Assembly: GCF_020171945.1 (NCBI RefSeq) | Contig: NZ_JAIVAP010000013.1 | Span: 62,001 to 126,000 of the forward strand | Source: Bacillus infantis | GTDB taxonomy: Bacteria > Bacillota > Bacilli > Bacillales > Cytobacillaceae | Direction of reading: 5' to 3' | Length of the DNA: 64,000 nt | Part shown: positions 48,617-57,242 of the stretch, piece after piece | How positions within the stretch are numbered: position 1 is the stretch's first letter | Layout: every line of letters starts with the position of its first letter | The notes under the pieces: generated by a model | Database searches by the model: none | The model's input: only the letters and a program-made list of their open reading frames with translations | What the model was told of the DNA's origin: nothing | Program-made: the position numbers and the translations under genes

Positions 48617-48644
48617 GTGCCAAGGGACCTGACCCCCCGGCTCA
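48617..48644. repeat. Repeat, single module, copy s
   Basis: GTGCCAAGGGACCTGACCCC + CCGGCTCATA; downstream of the terminator. Confidence 0.75.
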
Positions 48645-48809
48645 TAAGCCTCTCTGGCTCCAAATGCCAATTTCCCGTTTTAACGAAATTCTTACGGGTA
48701 ACTGAAAAATATAGGCCAAACAACATAGATTGGCTTTTATTTATTTTGGCAGGAAGTATGAACTTTTCATCATAGCCGCCAAAAGTAATCAAAAAAGGAG
48801 GAGTCAAGT

Positions 48810-49778
48810 GTGAAAAAACAGATTATGACAGCAGCAGTTGCTTCAACTCTGGCCTTAGGAACTGCTCCCCATTTTGCAGGTGCAGTTGAATATGATGAGG
48901 TGAAGGATCAATATCCTGCATTGACCGGATGGACAGAAGAGGACTGGAATAACTATCTGGAAGAGAACTATGGAACTTCCTTAGCTGATTATGACACAGT
49001 TGGAGACCTTGAGGGTGACCTTGGCGAACCGATTGATTTGGATTCTATTGCCAATGGGGACAGAGGGGACCAAAACATTCTTGATATTATGGAAAAATAT
49101 GATCTTGATAGTGCAGGGCTTGTTGCTTTGCTCGATCAATACGAGAACAGGGATAATATCTATTTCGCCGGGGACCTCGAAAATGCCCTTTTAGAGGAAG
49201 GGTATGAGCCTGTCAATATAACGGATGAAGAAACGGATGGAACTGATGAATCAGGTGAAAGTACTGAGCCGGAAAAGACTGATGAAACAATTGAAGGGAC
49301 CGTTAATAACAAGCCGGACTCAGATGAGAATGATGATGTTTTCATGTCAAGGGTAGAGGAAACCTACTTGGAGCCTCTGGGCTGGTCTGTGGACGAATTT
49401 AATACCTATCTGAATGACAATTACGATATGAGCCTGGACGATTTTGATCAACTGGAAGATCTGGTAGCGAAAGTGGGCCCTGTGCTGACCGATGAAAATG
49501 AAATGGAATTGATTGAAGAATATGGACTGACAGAAGATGAATATAAATCGCTCCTGGAAGAGTATGGGGAAACTCCTGAGGACTACCAGTTCCTTTATGA
49601 GTTGGGCGACGCACTGAGATACTACACAAGTGAATCGCCAAACAATGCCGAAACCGAAAAAGGGGCTGAAATGCCTGAAACAGCCTCTGATTCCCTTTCT
49701 TACGCACTGCTTGGTGTTGGAGTGGCCATGCTTGGCGGTATGATGCTGGCTGCCAGGAGAAAATTCGGTGACCGCTAA
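48810..49778 (+). CDS. Processed acidic surface protein (sortase substrate)
   Basis: 322 residues. Signal peptide ~1-25 (VASTLALGTAPHFAGA), a very acidic ectodomain with two related ~75-residue repeats (ALTGWTEEDWNNYLEENYGT at ~37 and PLGWSVDEFNTYLNDNYDMS at ~193), and a C-terminal sorting signal MPETAS, hydrophobic span and AARRK tail. The LPxTA-like motif and the adjacent class D sortase fit the Bacillus family of this name. GTG 48810 follows AAAAAGGAGGAGTCAAGT. The stop overlaps the sortase start. Confidence 0.85.
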   Translation: MKKQIMTAAVASTLALGTAPHFAGAVEYDEVKDQYPALTGWTEEDWNNYLEENYGTSLADYDTVGDLEGDLGEPIDLDSIANGDRGDQNILDIMEKYDLDSAGLVALLDQYENRDNIYFAGDLENALLEEGYEPVNITDEETDGTDESGESTEPEKTDETIEGTVNNKPDSDENDDVFMSRVEETYLEPLGWSVDEFNTYLNDNYDMSLDDFDQLEDLVAKVGPVLTDENEMELIEEYGLTEDEYKSLLEEYGETPEDYQFLYELGDALRYYTSESPNNAETEKGAEMPETASDSLSYALLGVGVAMLGGMMLAARRKFGDR

Positions 49779-50389
49779 TGGGCAGGCGGAACAGATTTCT
49801 TGTTCCTCTCCTTGGCTGTCTCCTGATATACTCAGGGTTGTTTCTGGCAGTAAACCATACTGTCAGCTGGGTAAAGGGGTATTCTGCGGTTGAAGAGGTA
49901 AAGGCAGATCATCAGCCTGTTCCTGATAAAGAAGCTAATGTAAAACGAAGTAAAGGAGAACCCCTTTATGCGGAAAAACCTGCTGCCGGGGAGAAGTTCG
50001 GTGAAATAACCATACCAAAGCTGGAAATTGCGATTCCTATCTATGAAGGAGCAGATGAGGACCAGCTGGCGAAAGGCGTAGGCCATTTTTCAGGAAGTGT
50101 TTTCCCAGGGGAGAATAACAACAGTGTATTGTCCGGACACAGGGATACAGTGTTCCGCCGGCTTGGCGAAGTGGAAAAAGGTGATCTGATGGTAGTTAAA
50201 ACGACAGCCGGCACCTTTACTTACAGGGTTGAAAAGATTCGGATTGTCGATGCTGATGACAGGACGGTCATCGTACCGAAGCCCGAAGCATCACTGACTG
50301 TTACAACCTGCTACCCTTTTGGATATATTGGAAATGCACCTGAACGATTCGTCCTGTTCGGCAGTCTGATAGACTCGGATATTAAATGA
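49778..50389 (+). CDS. Class D sortase
   Basis: 203-residue membrane-anchored transpeptidase. N-terminal anchor ~7-27, then the sortase barrel with catalytic His in VLSGHRDTVF, Cys in TVTTCYPFGY and Arg in APERFVLFG. It attaches or cleaves the acidic protein encoded directly upstream. The ATG shares its A with the upstream TAA stop, so translation is coupled. Normal length. Confidence 0.9.
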   Translation: MGRRNRFLVPLLGCLLIYSGLFLAVNHTVSWVKGYSAVEEVKADHQPVPDKEANVKRSKGEPLYAEKPAAGEKFGEITIPKLEIAIPIYEGADEDQLAKGVGHFSGSVFPGENNNSVLSGHRDTVFRRLGEVEKGDLMVVKTTAGTFTYRVEKIRIVDADDRTVIVPKPEASLTVTTCYPFGYIGNAPERFVLFGSLIDSDIK

Positions 50390-50464
50390 AAAGTTTGGGA
50401 AATATCCCGAAAATATTAATTCCTGTAATTTTTTCATCTGCATGAAGATAGAATAAATTCTTGC

Positions 50465-50489
50465 GTTTACTAGGTTTTAAGCAGGGTAA
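50465..50489 (+). promoter_or_regulatory. SigB-like promoter
   Basis: GTTTAC at 50465 and GGGTAA at 50484 with a 13-nt spacer match the SigB pattern GTTTAA-N12-15-GGGTAT in 10 of 12 bases. It lies 71 bp upstream of a general-stress-protein gene. Confidence 0.6.
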
Positions 50490-50559
50490 GGGTTAAATAT
50501 ACCCGCTGTTAAATGCAGCGGCATATTGGGAAATAAATTCAAAAAGGAGGAGTTTTAAT

Positions 50560-51105
50560 ATGGAAAAAATGATTGTGGGCGGAGTATTTCAAAATTCGGA
50601 TGAAGCAGTGAGAGTGATAGAAAGTTTAAAAGACAGCGGATTTGATAAAGACCATATCTCTGTTCTTGCAAAAGATGAGGACACCTTAGATAATATTGAG
50701 AATAAAACAGATGTGGAAGAGGTTGATCATGGTTCAGATAGAGGAGAAAATGCGGGGAAAGGAGCCGGCATTGGGGCAGGCACAGGCGGTGTACTGGGCG
50801 GAATCGTCGGCCTGATTGCTGAAGTAGGGCTTCTGACCATCCCTGGAATCGGTGCTTTGGCAGCTGCCGGGCCGCTCGCGACCACATTAAGCGGCGCAGC
50901 CATTGGCGCCACTGGCGGCGGAATCGTCGGTGCTTTAACGGGCGCTGGCATACCGGAAGACAAAGCAAAAGAATATAACAGGTATTTAAAAGAAGGAAAT
51001 ATCCTGGTGATGGTGGAAGTTGATGAGGAACAAAGAGAACAGGTAGAACAAACCTTTACACATTACCGCTCAATGAACACTGACATGTATGTAATCACTA
51101 CATGA
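50560..51105 (+). CDS. General stress protein with YflT domain and glycine zipper
   Basis: 181 residues. Residues ~1-60 and the C-terminal ~40 form the YflT/17M-type fold (VGGVFQNSDEAVRVIESLKD, NILVMVEVDEEQREQVEQTF), interrupted by a glycine-zipper membrane-like segment (GAGIGAGTGGVLGGIVGLIA ... GATGGGIVGALTGAG). Such proteins are induced by SigB. ATG 50560 follows AAAAAGGAGGAGTTTTAAT, and a SigB-like promoter precedes it. Confidence 0.85.
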   Translation: MEKMIVGGVFQNSDEAVRVIESLKDSGFDKDHISVLAKDEDTLDNIENKTDVEEVDHGSDRGENAGKGAGIGAGTGGVLGGIVGLIAEVGLLTIPGIGALAAAGPLATTLSGAAIGATGGGIVGALTGAGIPEDKAKEYNRYLKEGNILVMVEVDEEQREQVEQTFTHYRSMNTDMYVITT

Positions 51106-51139
51106 TCAATTGAGCACCTAACCTCATTAGTGAAGTGAG

Positions 51140-51172
51140 ACAGCGCAGTCATTAGTAGACTGCGCTGTTTTA
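51140..51172 (+). terminator. Intrinsic terminator
   Basis: ACAGCGCAGTC and GACTGCGCTGT (11 bp) with a 7-nt loop, then TTTATTATTA. Confidence 0.9.
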
Positions 51173-51200
51173 TTATTATGCTGCAAAAGTACTGCCCCAT

Positions 51201-51764
51201 TCAATATTCAATCCAAAATCCCGCAATATTGATTCCCTTCCGTTCTTCCTCGCCTTCGAGTGTCATAGAAGCTTTCGCAAATAAGAAATACGAATGATAA
51301 GTGTATCCTTCTACAGGCAAGACCTCGACCTTTGTTTCCAAGGAATCATCTGAATTTATTACAGACGCCATTTTCACACACTCAAAACTATGGATGCACT
51401 GATACGTCTCTTTGCTGCTGATATAGTCCTGAAATGAGTCAGGATTATTCGGAATCCTGATCATATTGATAATGAGCAAAAGCAGTGCAATCAGTACGAA
51501 CGTTCTTTTTCGATTTTTTGCTTCTGCATCCTTCGGTTTAAAACTAATAATGACCCCTAATAGAGAATAAAGGGCAATCCACGGCAGCCAGGTGATCCTG
51601 AATGCAAAATAGGCATATATAGAAGTCATCGTTCCGAAATACAGGTAACGGGCTAATATTGAAAAAGAGTCAGGATGATAGCCGCTCCACTCGTCTTTAT
51701 CTGCTTTAATGAAGATCTGGTAAAAGAAAAGTGCCGCAATGGCAACCATAAATGCGATATCCAT
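51201..51764 (-). CDS. Membrane protein of unknown function
   Basis: 187 residues: hydrophobic segments at ~2-20, ~37-57, ~61-75 and ~87-102, then an extracytoplasmic domain (~105-187) with two cysteines (YQCIHSFECVKM) that could form a disulfide. Start ATG 51764 follows GAGAGGTGAATAAGA. No family recognised. Confidence 0.65.
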   Translation of the reverse strand: MDIAFMVAIAALFFYQIFIKADKDEWSGYHPDSFSILARYLYFGTMTSIYAYFAFRITWLPWIALYSLLGVIISFKPKDAEAKNRKRTFVLIALLLLIINMIRIPNNPDSFQDYISSKETYQCIHSFECVKMASVINSDDSLETKVEVLPVEGYTYHSYFLFAKASMTLEGEEERKGINIAGFWIEY

Positions 51765-51972
51765 TCTTATTCACCTCTCTGCTGCTACGCATCCATTTTC
51801 CTAATTTTAACATATGAAGTGCGGTTACAATTCTAAAAGGGCAAATTAATCATAAACCCCAAGAAAATTACTTAACAAAGGGCTGTATCTTTTCGGGCAG
51901 GAGTATTCGGGTATCTACAGAAGTTATTTAATAGGATTTTTCATTAGAGACGCAAAGGCAGGGAGTGAACAT

Positions 51973-53229
51973 ATGCAATACACAATAATTGCGGTCTGGC
52001 AGGATCGGTTATTGCTCGAAACCTTTAAAAATGGGTTCGCTTTGCCCTGCTTCAGTTCTACCCGGACACACCTGGCAGAGACGGGGGAGATTGCTGCATT
52101 GCTACAGGAGAAATATGGGCTTAGGGCCAATATCCTGCAGTGTGTACATGCTGGAGAGGATACGAGGGTCTATACAGTTTCTATCCTTGATTCAGACTTT
52201 GAAAGTGATAACCATTGGGCTTCTTATCCTGAAGCAGCAAGTCTGATCTCGGCGGGGGACTCTCATTTTTTAAAAGAATGGCAGAGCCTTCAGGCAGATC
52301 ATTCTGTACCTTGGTTCTCTCCGGACTGGCGGGAGGAAATGGAAAACTGGGTCAGGGAAGAGCTTCAGTTTGAAAGGATAGAATTCCAGCAAATCAGAAG
52401 CTGGGAACGGTCAGCTCTTTATAAAATAATTTCCGGTGAGGATAAGTATTATTTTAAGGCGGTGCCAAAGATCTTTGGGCATGAAGTGAATGTCAGCTCT
52501 TTTCTTTGGGATGCTGGCATAAAATATATTCCGGCCGTGATTGCTGCTGATGACAGCAAAGGCTGGCTCCTTATGAAGGAGGTGCAGGGAGAGCTTCTTG
52601 GCAAAGCTGGAAGAGAGCAGGATTGGAGGGAGGCGCTCCTTGCCCTGGCCGAGGTTCAAAAGCTGTCTGTCAAAGAGGCAGGGCGGCTTAGGGAAGCAGG
52701 TGTCCCCGTTCGTCCGCTTGCATCTGTTGTTAATAGCGGGCTTAGGCCGGCTGCTGAAGCGCTTTTAAAAGATAGCATTATTACGGATGGCCAATTTTCC
52801 AGGCTGGAGGAAAGCATTCCGGAAGCAAACTTGGTTTGCAGCGTGCTTGAAAATCCGCTGGTACCGTTGTCGCTGGAGCATGGCGACTTTTTTGGGGGAA
52901 ACATCATACTGGAGGAAGGCTTGCCCATTATCTATGACTGGTCAGACAGTTCGTTGTCCCATCCATTTTTAAGTGCCGCTGTATTTTTGAGTGAGGCAGC
53001 CGAATTTTTTTCTGAAGAGTTTGCGGATGAATTGCTGGAAGCGTACTTGGGCTGCTGGGCAGAGTGGGGATCAGAGGAAGACCTGCGCAAAGAGTACCTG
53101 AACGTTCAAAGAATTGCGCCATTATTTGGCTTGGCTGTCTATGAAAATGAAATCTTTCCTTTCTTCCAAAACAATTGGGATAAATCCCGGATCATCCAGG
53201 AGTATGTTCAGTTATGGCTTGACGGTTAA
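51973..53229 (+). CDS. Aminoglycoside phosphotransferase-like kinase
   Basis: 418 residues. The first ~110 residues look Nudix-like (TIIAVWQDRLLLETFKNGFA) but have no Nudix box. From ~130 a protein-kinase-like APH fold follows: SALYKIISGEDKYYFKAVPK (lysine strand), GWLLMKEVQGELLG, catalytic LEHGDFFGGNII at ~300 and metal Asp in IIYDWSDSS. Probably a small-molecule kinase; drug resistance cannot be claimed. ATG 51973 follows AGGCAGGGAGTGAACAT. Confidence 0.8.
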   Translation: MQYTIIAVWQDRLLLETFKNGFALPCFSSTRTHLAETGEIAALLQEKYGLRANILQCVHAGEDTRVYTVSILDSDFESDNHWASYPEAASLISAGDSHFLKEWQSLQADHSVPWFSPDWREEMENWVREELQFERIEFQQIRSWERSALYKIISGEDKYYFKAVPKIFGHEVNVSSFLWDAGIKYIPAVIAADDSKGWLLMKEVQGELLGKAGREQDWREALLALAEVQKLSVKEAGRLREAGVPVRPLASVVNSGLRPAAEALLKDSIITDGQFSRLEESIPEANLVCSVLENPLVPLSLEHGDFFGGNIILEEGLPIIYDWSDSSLSHPFLSAAVFLSEAAEFFSEEFADELLEAYLGCWAEWGSEEDLRKEYLNVQRIAPLFGLAVYENEIFPFFQNNWDKSRIIQEYVQLWLDG

Positions 53230-53342
53230 GATAAATCTCCTCGGTATGAGGCAAGGAATTGCCCGCTTCGGGATATAAGTTGAAACCGTATTCCAGTTTT
53301 TACGTAAAGTAAATAAAGATATGAAGTTGGGAGGGTTTTATT

Positions 53343-53459
53343 TTGGATCCTAATCAAAAGAAGACAGAAGTTAAATGGGCAGGGGTCGGTTTAGCATTGG
53401 GCGCAGGTGTTGGGGCGATACTGGGAATTGTGGCGTACAATCAGCAATGGCTGGGCTGA
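53343..53459 (+). CDS. Small glycine-rich membrane protein
   Basis: 38 codons from TTG 53343: DPNQKKTEVKWAGVGLALGA then GVGAILGIVAYNQQWLG, one glycine-zipper membrane span. GGGAGGGTTTTATT upstream is a good signal. Not recognised. Confidence 0.6.
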   Translation: MDPNQKKTEVKWAGVGLALGAGVGAILGIVAYNQQWLG

Positions 53460-53575
53460 CAATAGACAGGTGCACCCGGCAATGGCTGCCTGGTTAATGT
53501 GATCTCAATTCTGATTATCATTGGGTTCATTTTTTTAGTAAGAAGCTGCTCTAACTGATAGAAAGGGGTGTCTTA

Positions 53576-53755
53576 ATGGGAATAGCGAGAATCATGATAA
53601 TAGCCATAATGGCAGGCACATACTCTGGAATATTGGATGATTTTCAACAGCGTTATGGACTTAATCTCATTCTTAGTCATGTGATCCTGGTACTCTTAAC
53701 CTTTGCCACTGGCTATATTCTGTATAAGCCGGCAAAAAAAGTGAACGTGAACTAA
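53576..53755 (+). CDS. Small two-span membrane protein
   Basis: 59 codons: MGIARIMIIAIMAGTYSGIL (span 1), DDFQQRYGLNL, then SHVILVLLTFATGYILYK (span 2) and a basic tail. AAAGGGGTGTCTTA before ATG 53576. The next gene starts 14 nt later, so both may be co-transcribed. Unknown function. Confidence 0.65.
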   Translation: MGIARIMIIAIMAGTYSGILDDFQQRYGLNLILSHVILVLLTFATGYILYKPAKKVNVN

Positions 53756-53769
53756 GGGGAGGCCTGCTT

Positions 53770-54168
53770 ATGAACTTAAATAACTTTCAGATTCTAGATG
53801 TGTCAAAGGATCAGATTGGAAGATACCTTAAATTGAAAGTGCAGCTTCCTGATGGTGACAGTGTAATCCGATGGGGGCTGGATGAGCTTACATACAGGCA
53901 AATTAAAGAGGTTGTATCCAAGAAGTATTTTGATTCACTTGCCACCGACTATCAATATGAAATGGTAACCTGTGTCGGGACATACAAGGAAAGTCTCAAG
54001 GAGCCGCCCGGTTACAGAGGGGCAATCAGATGTATCCAGGGGAGTCGTGCAGCAAGAATTGTGTTTCCTTGTTCATCGAAGTTTGCTGGAAATATGGAAT
54101 GGTTCAAGAATGAGGTTAACAGAGTGGAAGATATAGAGCATTTGCTTTGGGAGAAATACCTTCCTTAA
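53770..54168 (+). CDS. Hypothetical protein
   Basis: 132 residues, cytosolic: FQILDVSKDQIGRYLKLKVQ, RWGLDELTYRQIKEVVSKKY, AIRCIQGSRAARIVFPCSSK and WFKNEVNRVEDIEHLLWEKY. No family recognised. ATG 53770 follows AAGGGGAGGCCTGCTT. A terminator overlaps its end. Confidence 0.65.
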   Translation: MNLNNFQILDVSKDQIGRYLKLKVQLPDGDSVIRWGLDELTYRQIKEVVSKKYFDSLATDYQYEMVTCVGTYKESLKEPPGYRGAIRCIQGSRAARIVFPCSSKFAGNMEWFKNEVNRVEDIEHLLWEKYLP

Positions 54169-54194
54169 AATATACAATTTTTAGGAAGGTATTT
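54154..54194 (+). terminator. Intrinsic terminator overlapping the hypothetical gene end
   Basis: AAATACCTTCC and GGAAGGTATTT (11 bp) with a long A/T loop, ending in TTC. Confidence 0.7.
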
Positions 54195-54261
54195 TCAGCA
54201 GCCTATTGAAATATAAGAATGGTGATTCTGCCAATCAAATTTAGGTAAAGAGGTGTGCATG

Positions 54262-54687
54262 ATGATTAAAGCGATGTATCCGTACTTGGTAATGAATGGG
54301 AATGGACAAGAGGCAGTGAGTTTCTACAAAAAAGCTCTAAATGCAGAAGTGGTTTCCGTCCAAACATTTGGCGATATGCCTGACAACCCGGAATTCCCTT
54401 CCCCGCCTGAAGTAAAGGACCGGGTACTGAACGCTCATTTGAAGGTTGGGGATGTGGATTTAATGCTTTCTGACACTTTCCCTGGACAGCCTTACCAAAT
54501 TGGCTCTCAGGTGACGATCGCTCTTATGATAGATGAGTTAGAGCAAACGAAGGAAATATTCGCTAAGCTTCAGGATGGCGGGCGAGTGGACATGCCGCTC
54601 CAAGAAACCTTCTGGAGCCCGTTATATGGACAGGTGAGTGATAAATTCGGTGTGATGTGGCAGGTGTCTGCTGCGGCTAAGGAATAA
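54262..54687 (+). CDS. VOC-family protein (PhnB/glyoxalase-like)
   Basis: 141 residues with the paired beta-alpha-beta units of PhnB-like VOC proteins: YPYLVMNGNGQEAVSFYKKA, VLNAHLKVGDVDLMLSDTFP, IALMIDELEQTKEIFAKL and the terminal WSPLYGQVSDKFGVMWQVS. ATG 54262 is 6 nt after AAAGAGGTG. Function is unknown for most members. Confidence 0.85.
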   Translation: MIKAMYPYLVMNGNGQEAVSFYKKALNAEVVSVQTFGDMPDNPEFPSPPEVKDRVLNAHLKVGDVDLMLSDTFPGQPYQIGSQVTIALMIDELEQTKEIFAKLQDGGRVDMPLQETFWSPLYGQVSDKFGVMWQVSAAAKE

Positions 54688-54691
54688 TGAA

Positions 54692-54709
54692 TGGGGGACA
54701 GGTTCCCTT
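54692..54709. repeat. Remnant of a repeat module
   Basis: TGGGGGACAGGTTCCCTT after the VOC gene keeps only the centre of the family hairpin. Confidence 0.5.
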
Positions 54710-54734
54710 AAAATAGACGGCAAGGAGCGACGTT

Positions 54735-55401
54735 ATGAAATTTCTGCTTACATCTGCAGGCGTTAATAATAAAAGCATACACGATGCGCTGGTTGAGTTG
54801 CTGAGCAAGCCGATCTCCGATTCCAATGCCCTGTGCATCCCAACCGCGATGTATGGACACCCCTGGGTTGGCCCGGGAGTTAAAGCATGGGAGTTCATCA
54901 GCGGAAGTCCCGATAATCCTATGGTCAATCTGGGCTGGAAGTCCGTCGGTGTGCTGGAGCTTACAGCGCTCCCAAGCATCGATGAAGACAGATGGGTGCC
55001 GCTGGTCCGGGAGACGGACGTCCTGCTGGTGTCGGGAGGGGACGCCCTCTACCTTAGCCACTGGATGCAGCAGTCCGGGCTGGCAGACCTCTTGCCGTCC
55101 CTTCAGGCAGTCTATGTGGGAATGAGTGCCGGGAGCATGGCGATGGCACCTCACATCGGGGAATACTTTGTTGGCTGGACTCCGCCCAACGGCGGTGATG
55201 CTGGGCTGGGACTGGTCGAATTTGCAATGTTTCCGCACCTGGAACACAAGATGCTTCCGGGCAACACCATGGCTGCGGCAGAGAAATGGGCCCGGAATGC
55301 ACGGGCCAGCTTATGCCATGGACGATCAAACGGCTATAAAAGTGGTTGACGGAGCAGTAGAAGTTGTTTCTGAAGGACGGTGGAGACGGTTTTCTAACTG
55401 A
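54735..55401 (+). pseudogene. Peptidase E-like (S51) protein with +1 frameshift near the 3' end
   Basis: The first frame (to 55349) contains the class I amidotransferase-like fold and the nucleophile elbow GMSAGSMAMAP, with VLLVSGGDALYLSHWMQ before it. Near 55302 the family C-terminus moves to the next frame: GPAYAMDDQTAIKVVDGAVE + VVSEGRWRRF to 55401. One extra base explains it. The catalytic Ser remains, and the His region (PHLEHK) is before the break, so partial function is possible. Mutation or sequencing error. Confidence 0.8.
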
Positions 55402-55554
55402 TTCCTGCAACAAAGATTCGCTTCCTTAAATGAATAGATTCCACTATTCTCGATAGCTGCCAGCCAGGTGGCTTTTTTTCTTTTTTCAAAAATGGGCAGC
55501 AAACAGCTTGAATGTTCTTGACAGACAATGCTAATCAGTAATACTATATAGTTA

Positions 55555-55578
55555 GTAATAAGTATTACCGAATACCAG
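55555..55578. promoter_or_regulatory. PadR-type operator, site 1
   Basis: GTAATAAGTATTACCGAATA followed by CCAG; GTAATA-AG-TATTAC is a perfect dyad. Twenty-two of 24 bases recur at site 2 before the ABC transporter genes. Confidence 0.65.
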
Positions 55579-55629
55579 TTATACAGAGTACTGAATATTT
55601 AAGTGAGATATAGACGGGGGTAAAAAGAA

Positions 55630-55974
55630 TTGGAAAATATCACGGAAATGCTGAAAGGGGTGCTTGAGGGCTGTGTACTTGAAATCATCAGCCGCGGCGA
55701 AACTTACGGCTATGAAATCACCCAGCAGCTCCGGCAGCTCGGCTTTACTGAAGTGGTGGAAGGCACTGTTTACACCATTACCATGCGGCTGGAGAAAAAT
55801 AATCTGGTGGATATTGAGAAAAAGCCTTCCACTGTTGGACCGCCGAGAAAGTTCTATACACTAAACGCAGCTGGCCAGGAGAAACTCAAGACTTTTTGGG
55901 AAAAATGGGCCTTTATCTCGGAAAAAATTGATGAACTTAAGAATAAACCAATCAAAAAGGAGAATGCAAAATGA
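55630..55974 (+). CDS. PadR-family regulator
   Basis: 114-residue winged-helix repressor: [40 protein letters not shown] and [23 protein letters not shown] 55630 has GGGGGTAAAAAGAA upstream. It overlaps the DUF1048 gene by ATGA and precedes a drug-export type ABC operon, the common PadR arrangement. Confidence 0.9.
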   Translation: MENITEMLKGVLEGCVLEIISRGETYGYEITQQLRQLGFTEVVEGTVYTITMRLEKNNLVDIEKKPSTVGPPRKFYTLNAAGQEKLKTFWEKWAFISEKIDELKNKPIKKENAK

Positions 55975-56312
55975 GTATTTTTGAAAAAATCATCGGCAGC
56001 CTGGATGACAAGCGGGAATGGAAAGCGATGGAGGCGCGTGCGAAGGCACTTCCAAGCGAGTACACTGCCGCGTATAAAGCGATCCAGAAATATATGTGGA
56101 CTGCAGGAGGCGGTCCCACCGATTGGAAGGGCACAAACCGCATCTTCACCGGCATTCTCGACCTTTTTGAGGAAGGGGCAGCCGAAGGCAAGAAAGTCAC
56201 TGACCTGACTGGTGAAAACGTGGCTGCTTTCTGCGATGAGCTGGTGAAGGATGAGAAAACCTGGAATGACAAATATCGCAAGAAGCTGAATGATACCATT
56301 GGGCGAGGATAA
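55971..56312 (+). CDS. DUF1048 family protein
   Basis: 113 residues, helical, with the DUF1048 pattern [31 protein letters not shown] and [20 protein letters not shown]. It is regularly encoded with PadR regulators and may help ligand sensing; unproven. The start overlaps the PadR stop, so it is co-translated. Confidence 0.88.
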   Translation: MSIFEKIIGSLDDKREWKAMEARAKALPSEYTAAYKAIQKYMWTAGGGPTDWKGTNRIFTGILDLFEEGAAEGKKVTDLTGENVAAFCDELVKDEKTWNDKYRKKLNDTIGRG

Positions 56313-56399
56313 AGGCGAAATATAACGATTGAAAAAGAATACCTACTGAATAGTCAGGTGTGAATGGATGCCTGCTATTCAGTATTATTTTTAGGCAGG

Positions 56400-56423
56400 T
56401 AATAAGTATTGCTGATTACCAGT
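56400..56423. promoter_or_regulatory. PadR-type operator, site 2
   Basis: GTAATAAGTATTGCTGATTA followed by CCAG, matching site 1 (GTAATAAGTATTRCYGAWTA). It lies 46 bp before the ABC ATPase start. Confidence 0.65.
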
Positions 56424-56468
56424 ATAACCAAGTAGTGACTTTTGCCAATTTAAAAGGGAGGAATTTAT

Positions 56469-57242
56469 ATGAACCATTCAGCGATTTCTGTTAAAGGGTT
56501 AACAAAATCCTTTAAAGACAAGGAAGTTTTAAAGGGGGTGGATTTTGAGGTGAGTCGCGGCGAAATTTTTGCATTGTTGGGTTCCAATGGGGCGGGCAAA
56601 ACAACGACTGTAAACATTCTCTCGACGTTAGTGAAGGCAGATGATGGTAAAGTGAATATTTGTGGTTTTGATGTTCAGCGCGAGCCGGAGCATGTCCGCC
56701 AGAGCATCAGCCTTACCGGGCAGTTCGCAGCTATAGACGGCATGCTGACCGGGCGGGAAAACTTAATGATGATTGCTAGGCTAAGGGGAGTATCCGATCC
56801 AGCAAACGTCGCCGGCCAGCTGCTTTCCAGATTCAGCCTGACTGATGCGGCAAGCATCCGTGCAGATAAATATTCCGGCGGGATGAAGCGCCGGCTTGAC
56901 CTCGCTATGAGCCTGATTGGGAGGCCTGAAGTAATTTTTCTCGATGAACCGACCACAGGACTTGATCCCGAAGCGCGGATAGAAGTGTGGAATACCGTCA
57001 AGAAGCTTGCCGGAAGCGGCACAACTATTTTGCTGACGACCCAGTATCTGGAGGAGGCCGAACAGCTGGCCGACCGCATCGCCATTCTGCATGATGGAAA
57101 AATCATCACCATTGGAACCCTTGCTGAACTTAAGGGGATGTTTCCGCCTGCAAAAGTGGAGTACATTGAAAAGCAGCCGGCATTGGAAGAAATATTCCTG
57201 GCGATCATCAGCAAAAAAGGAGGAGATGGAAATGAAAAGTAA
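56469..57242 (+). CDS. ABC transporter ATP-binding protein (DrrA-like)
   Basis: 257 residues: Walker A GSNGAGKTTT, signature YSGGMKRRLDLA, Walker B VIFLDEPTTGLDP and switch sequence TTQYLEEAEQLADRI typical of daunorubicin-type exporters. ATG 56469 follows AAAGGGAGGAATTTAT. Overlaps its permease gene by 11 bp. Confidence 0.92.
   Translation: MNHSAISVKGLTKSFKDKEVLKGVDFEVSRGEIFALLGSNGAGKTTTVNILSTLVKADDGKVNICGFDVQREPEHVRQSISLTGQFAAIDGMLTGRENLMMIARLRGVSDPANVAGQLLSRFSLTDAASIRADKYSGGMKRRLDLAMSLIGRPEVIFLDEPTTGLDPEARIEVWNTVKKLAGSGTTILLTTQYLEEAEQLADRIAILHDGKIITIGTLAELKGMFPPAKVEYIEKQPALEEIFLAIISKKGGDGNEK

Noticed and set aside
53499-53560. A tiny frame VISILIIIGFIFLVRSCSN between two small membrane genes
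   Set aside because: It looks like a membrane segment but GTG 53499 has no ribosome binding site and the upstream frame is closed by a stop, so translation is not supported.
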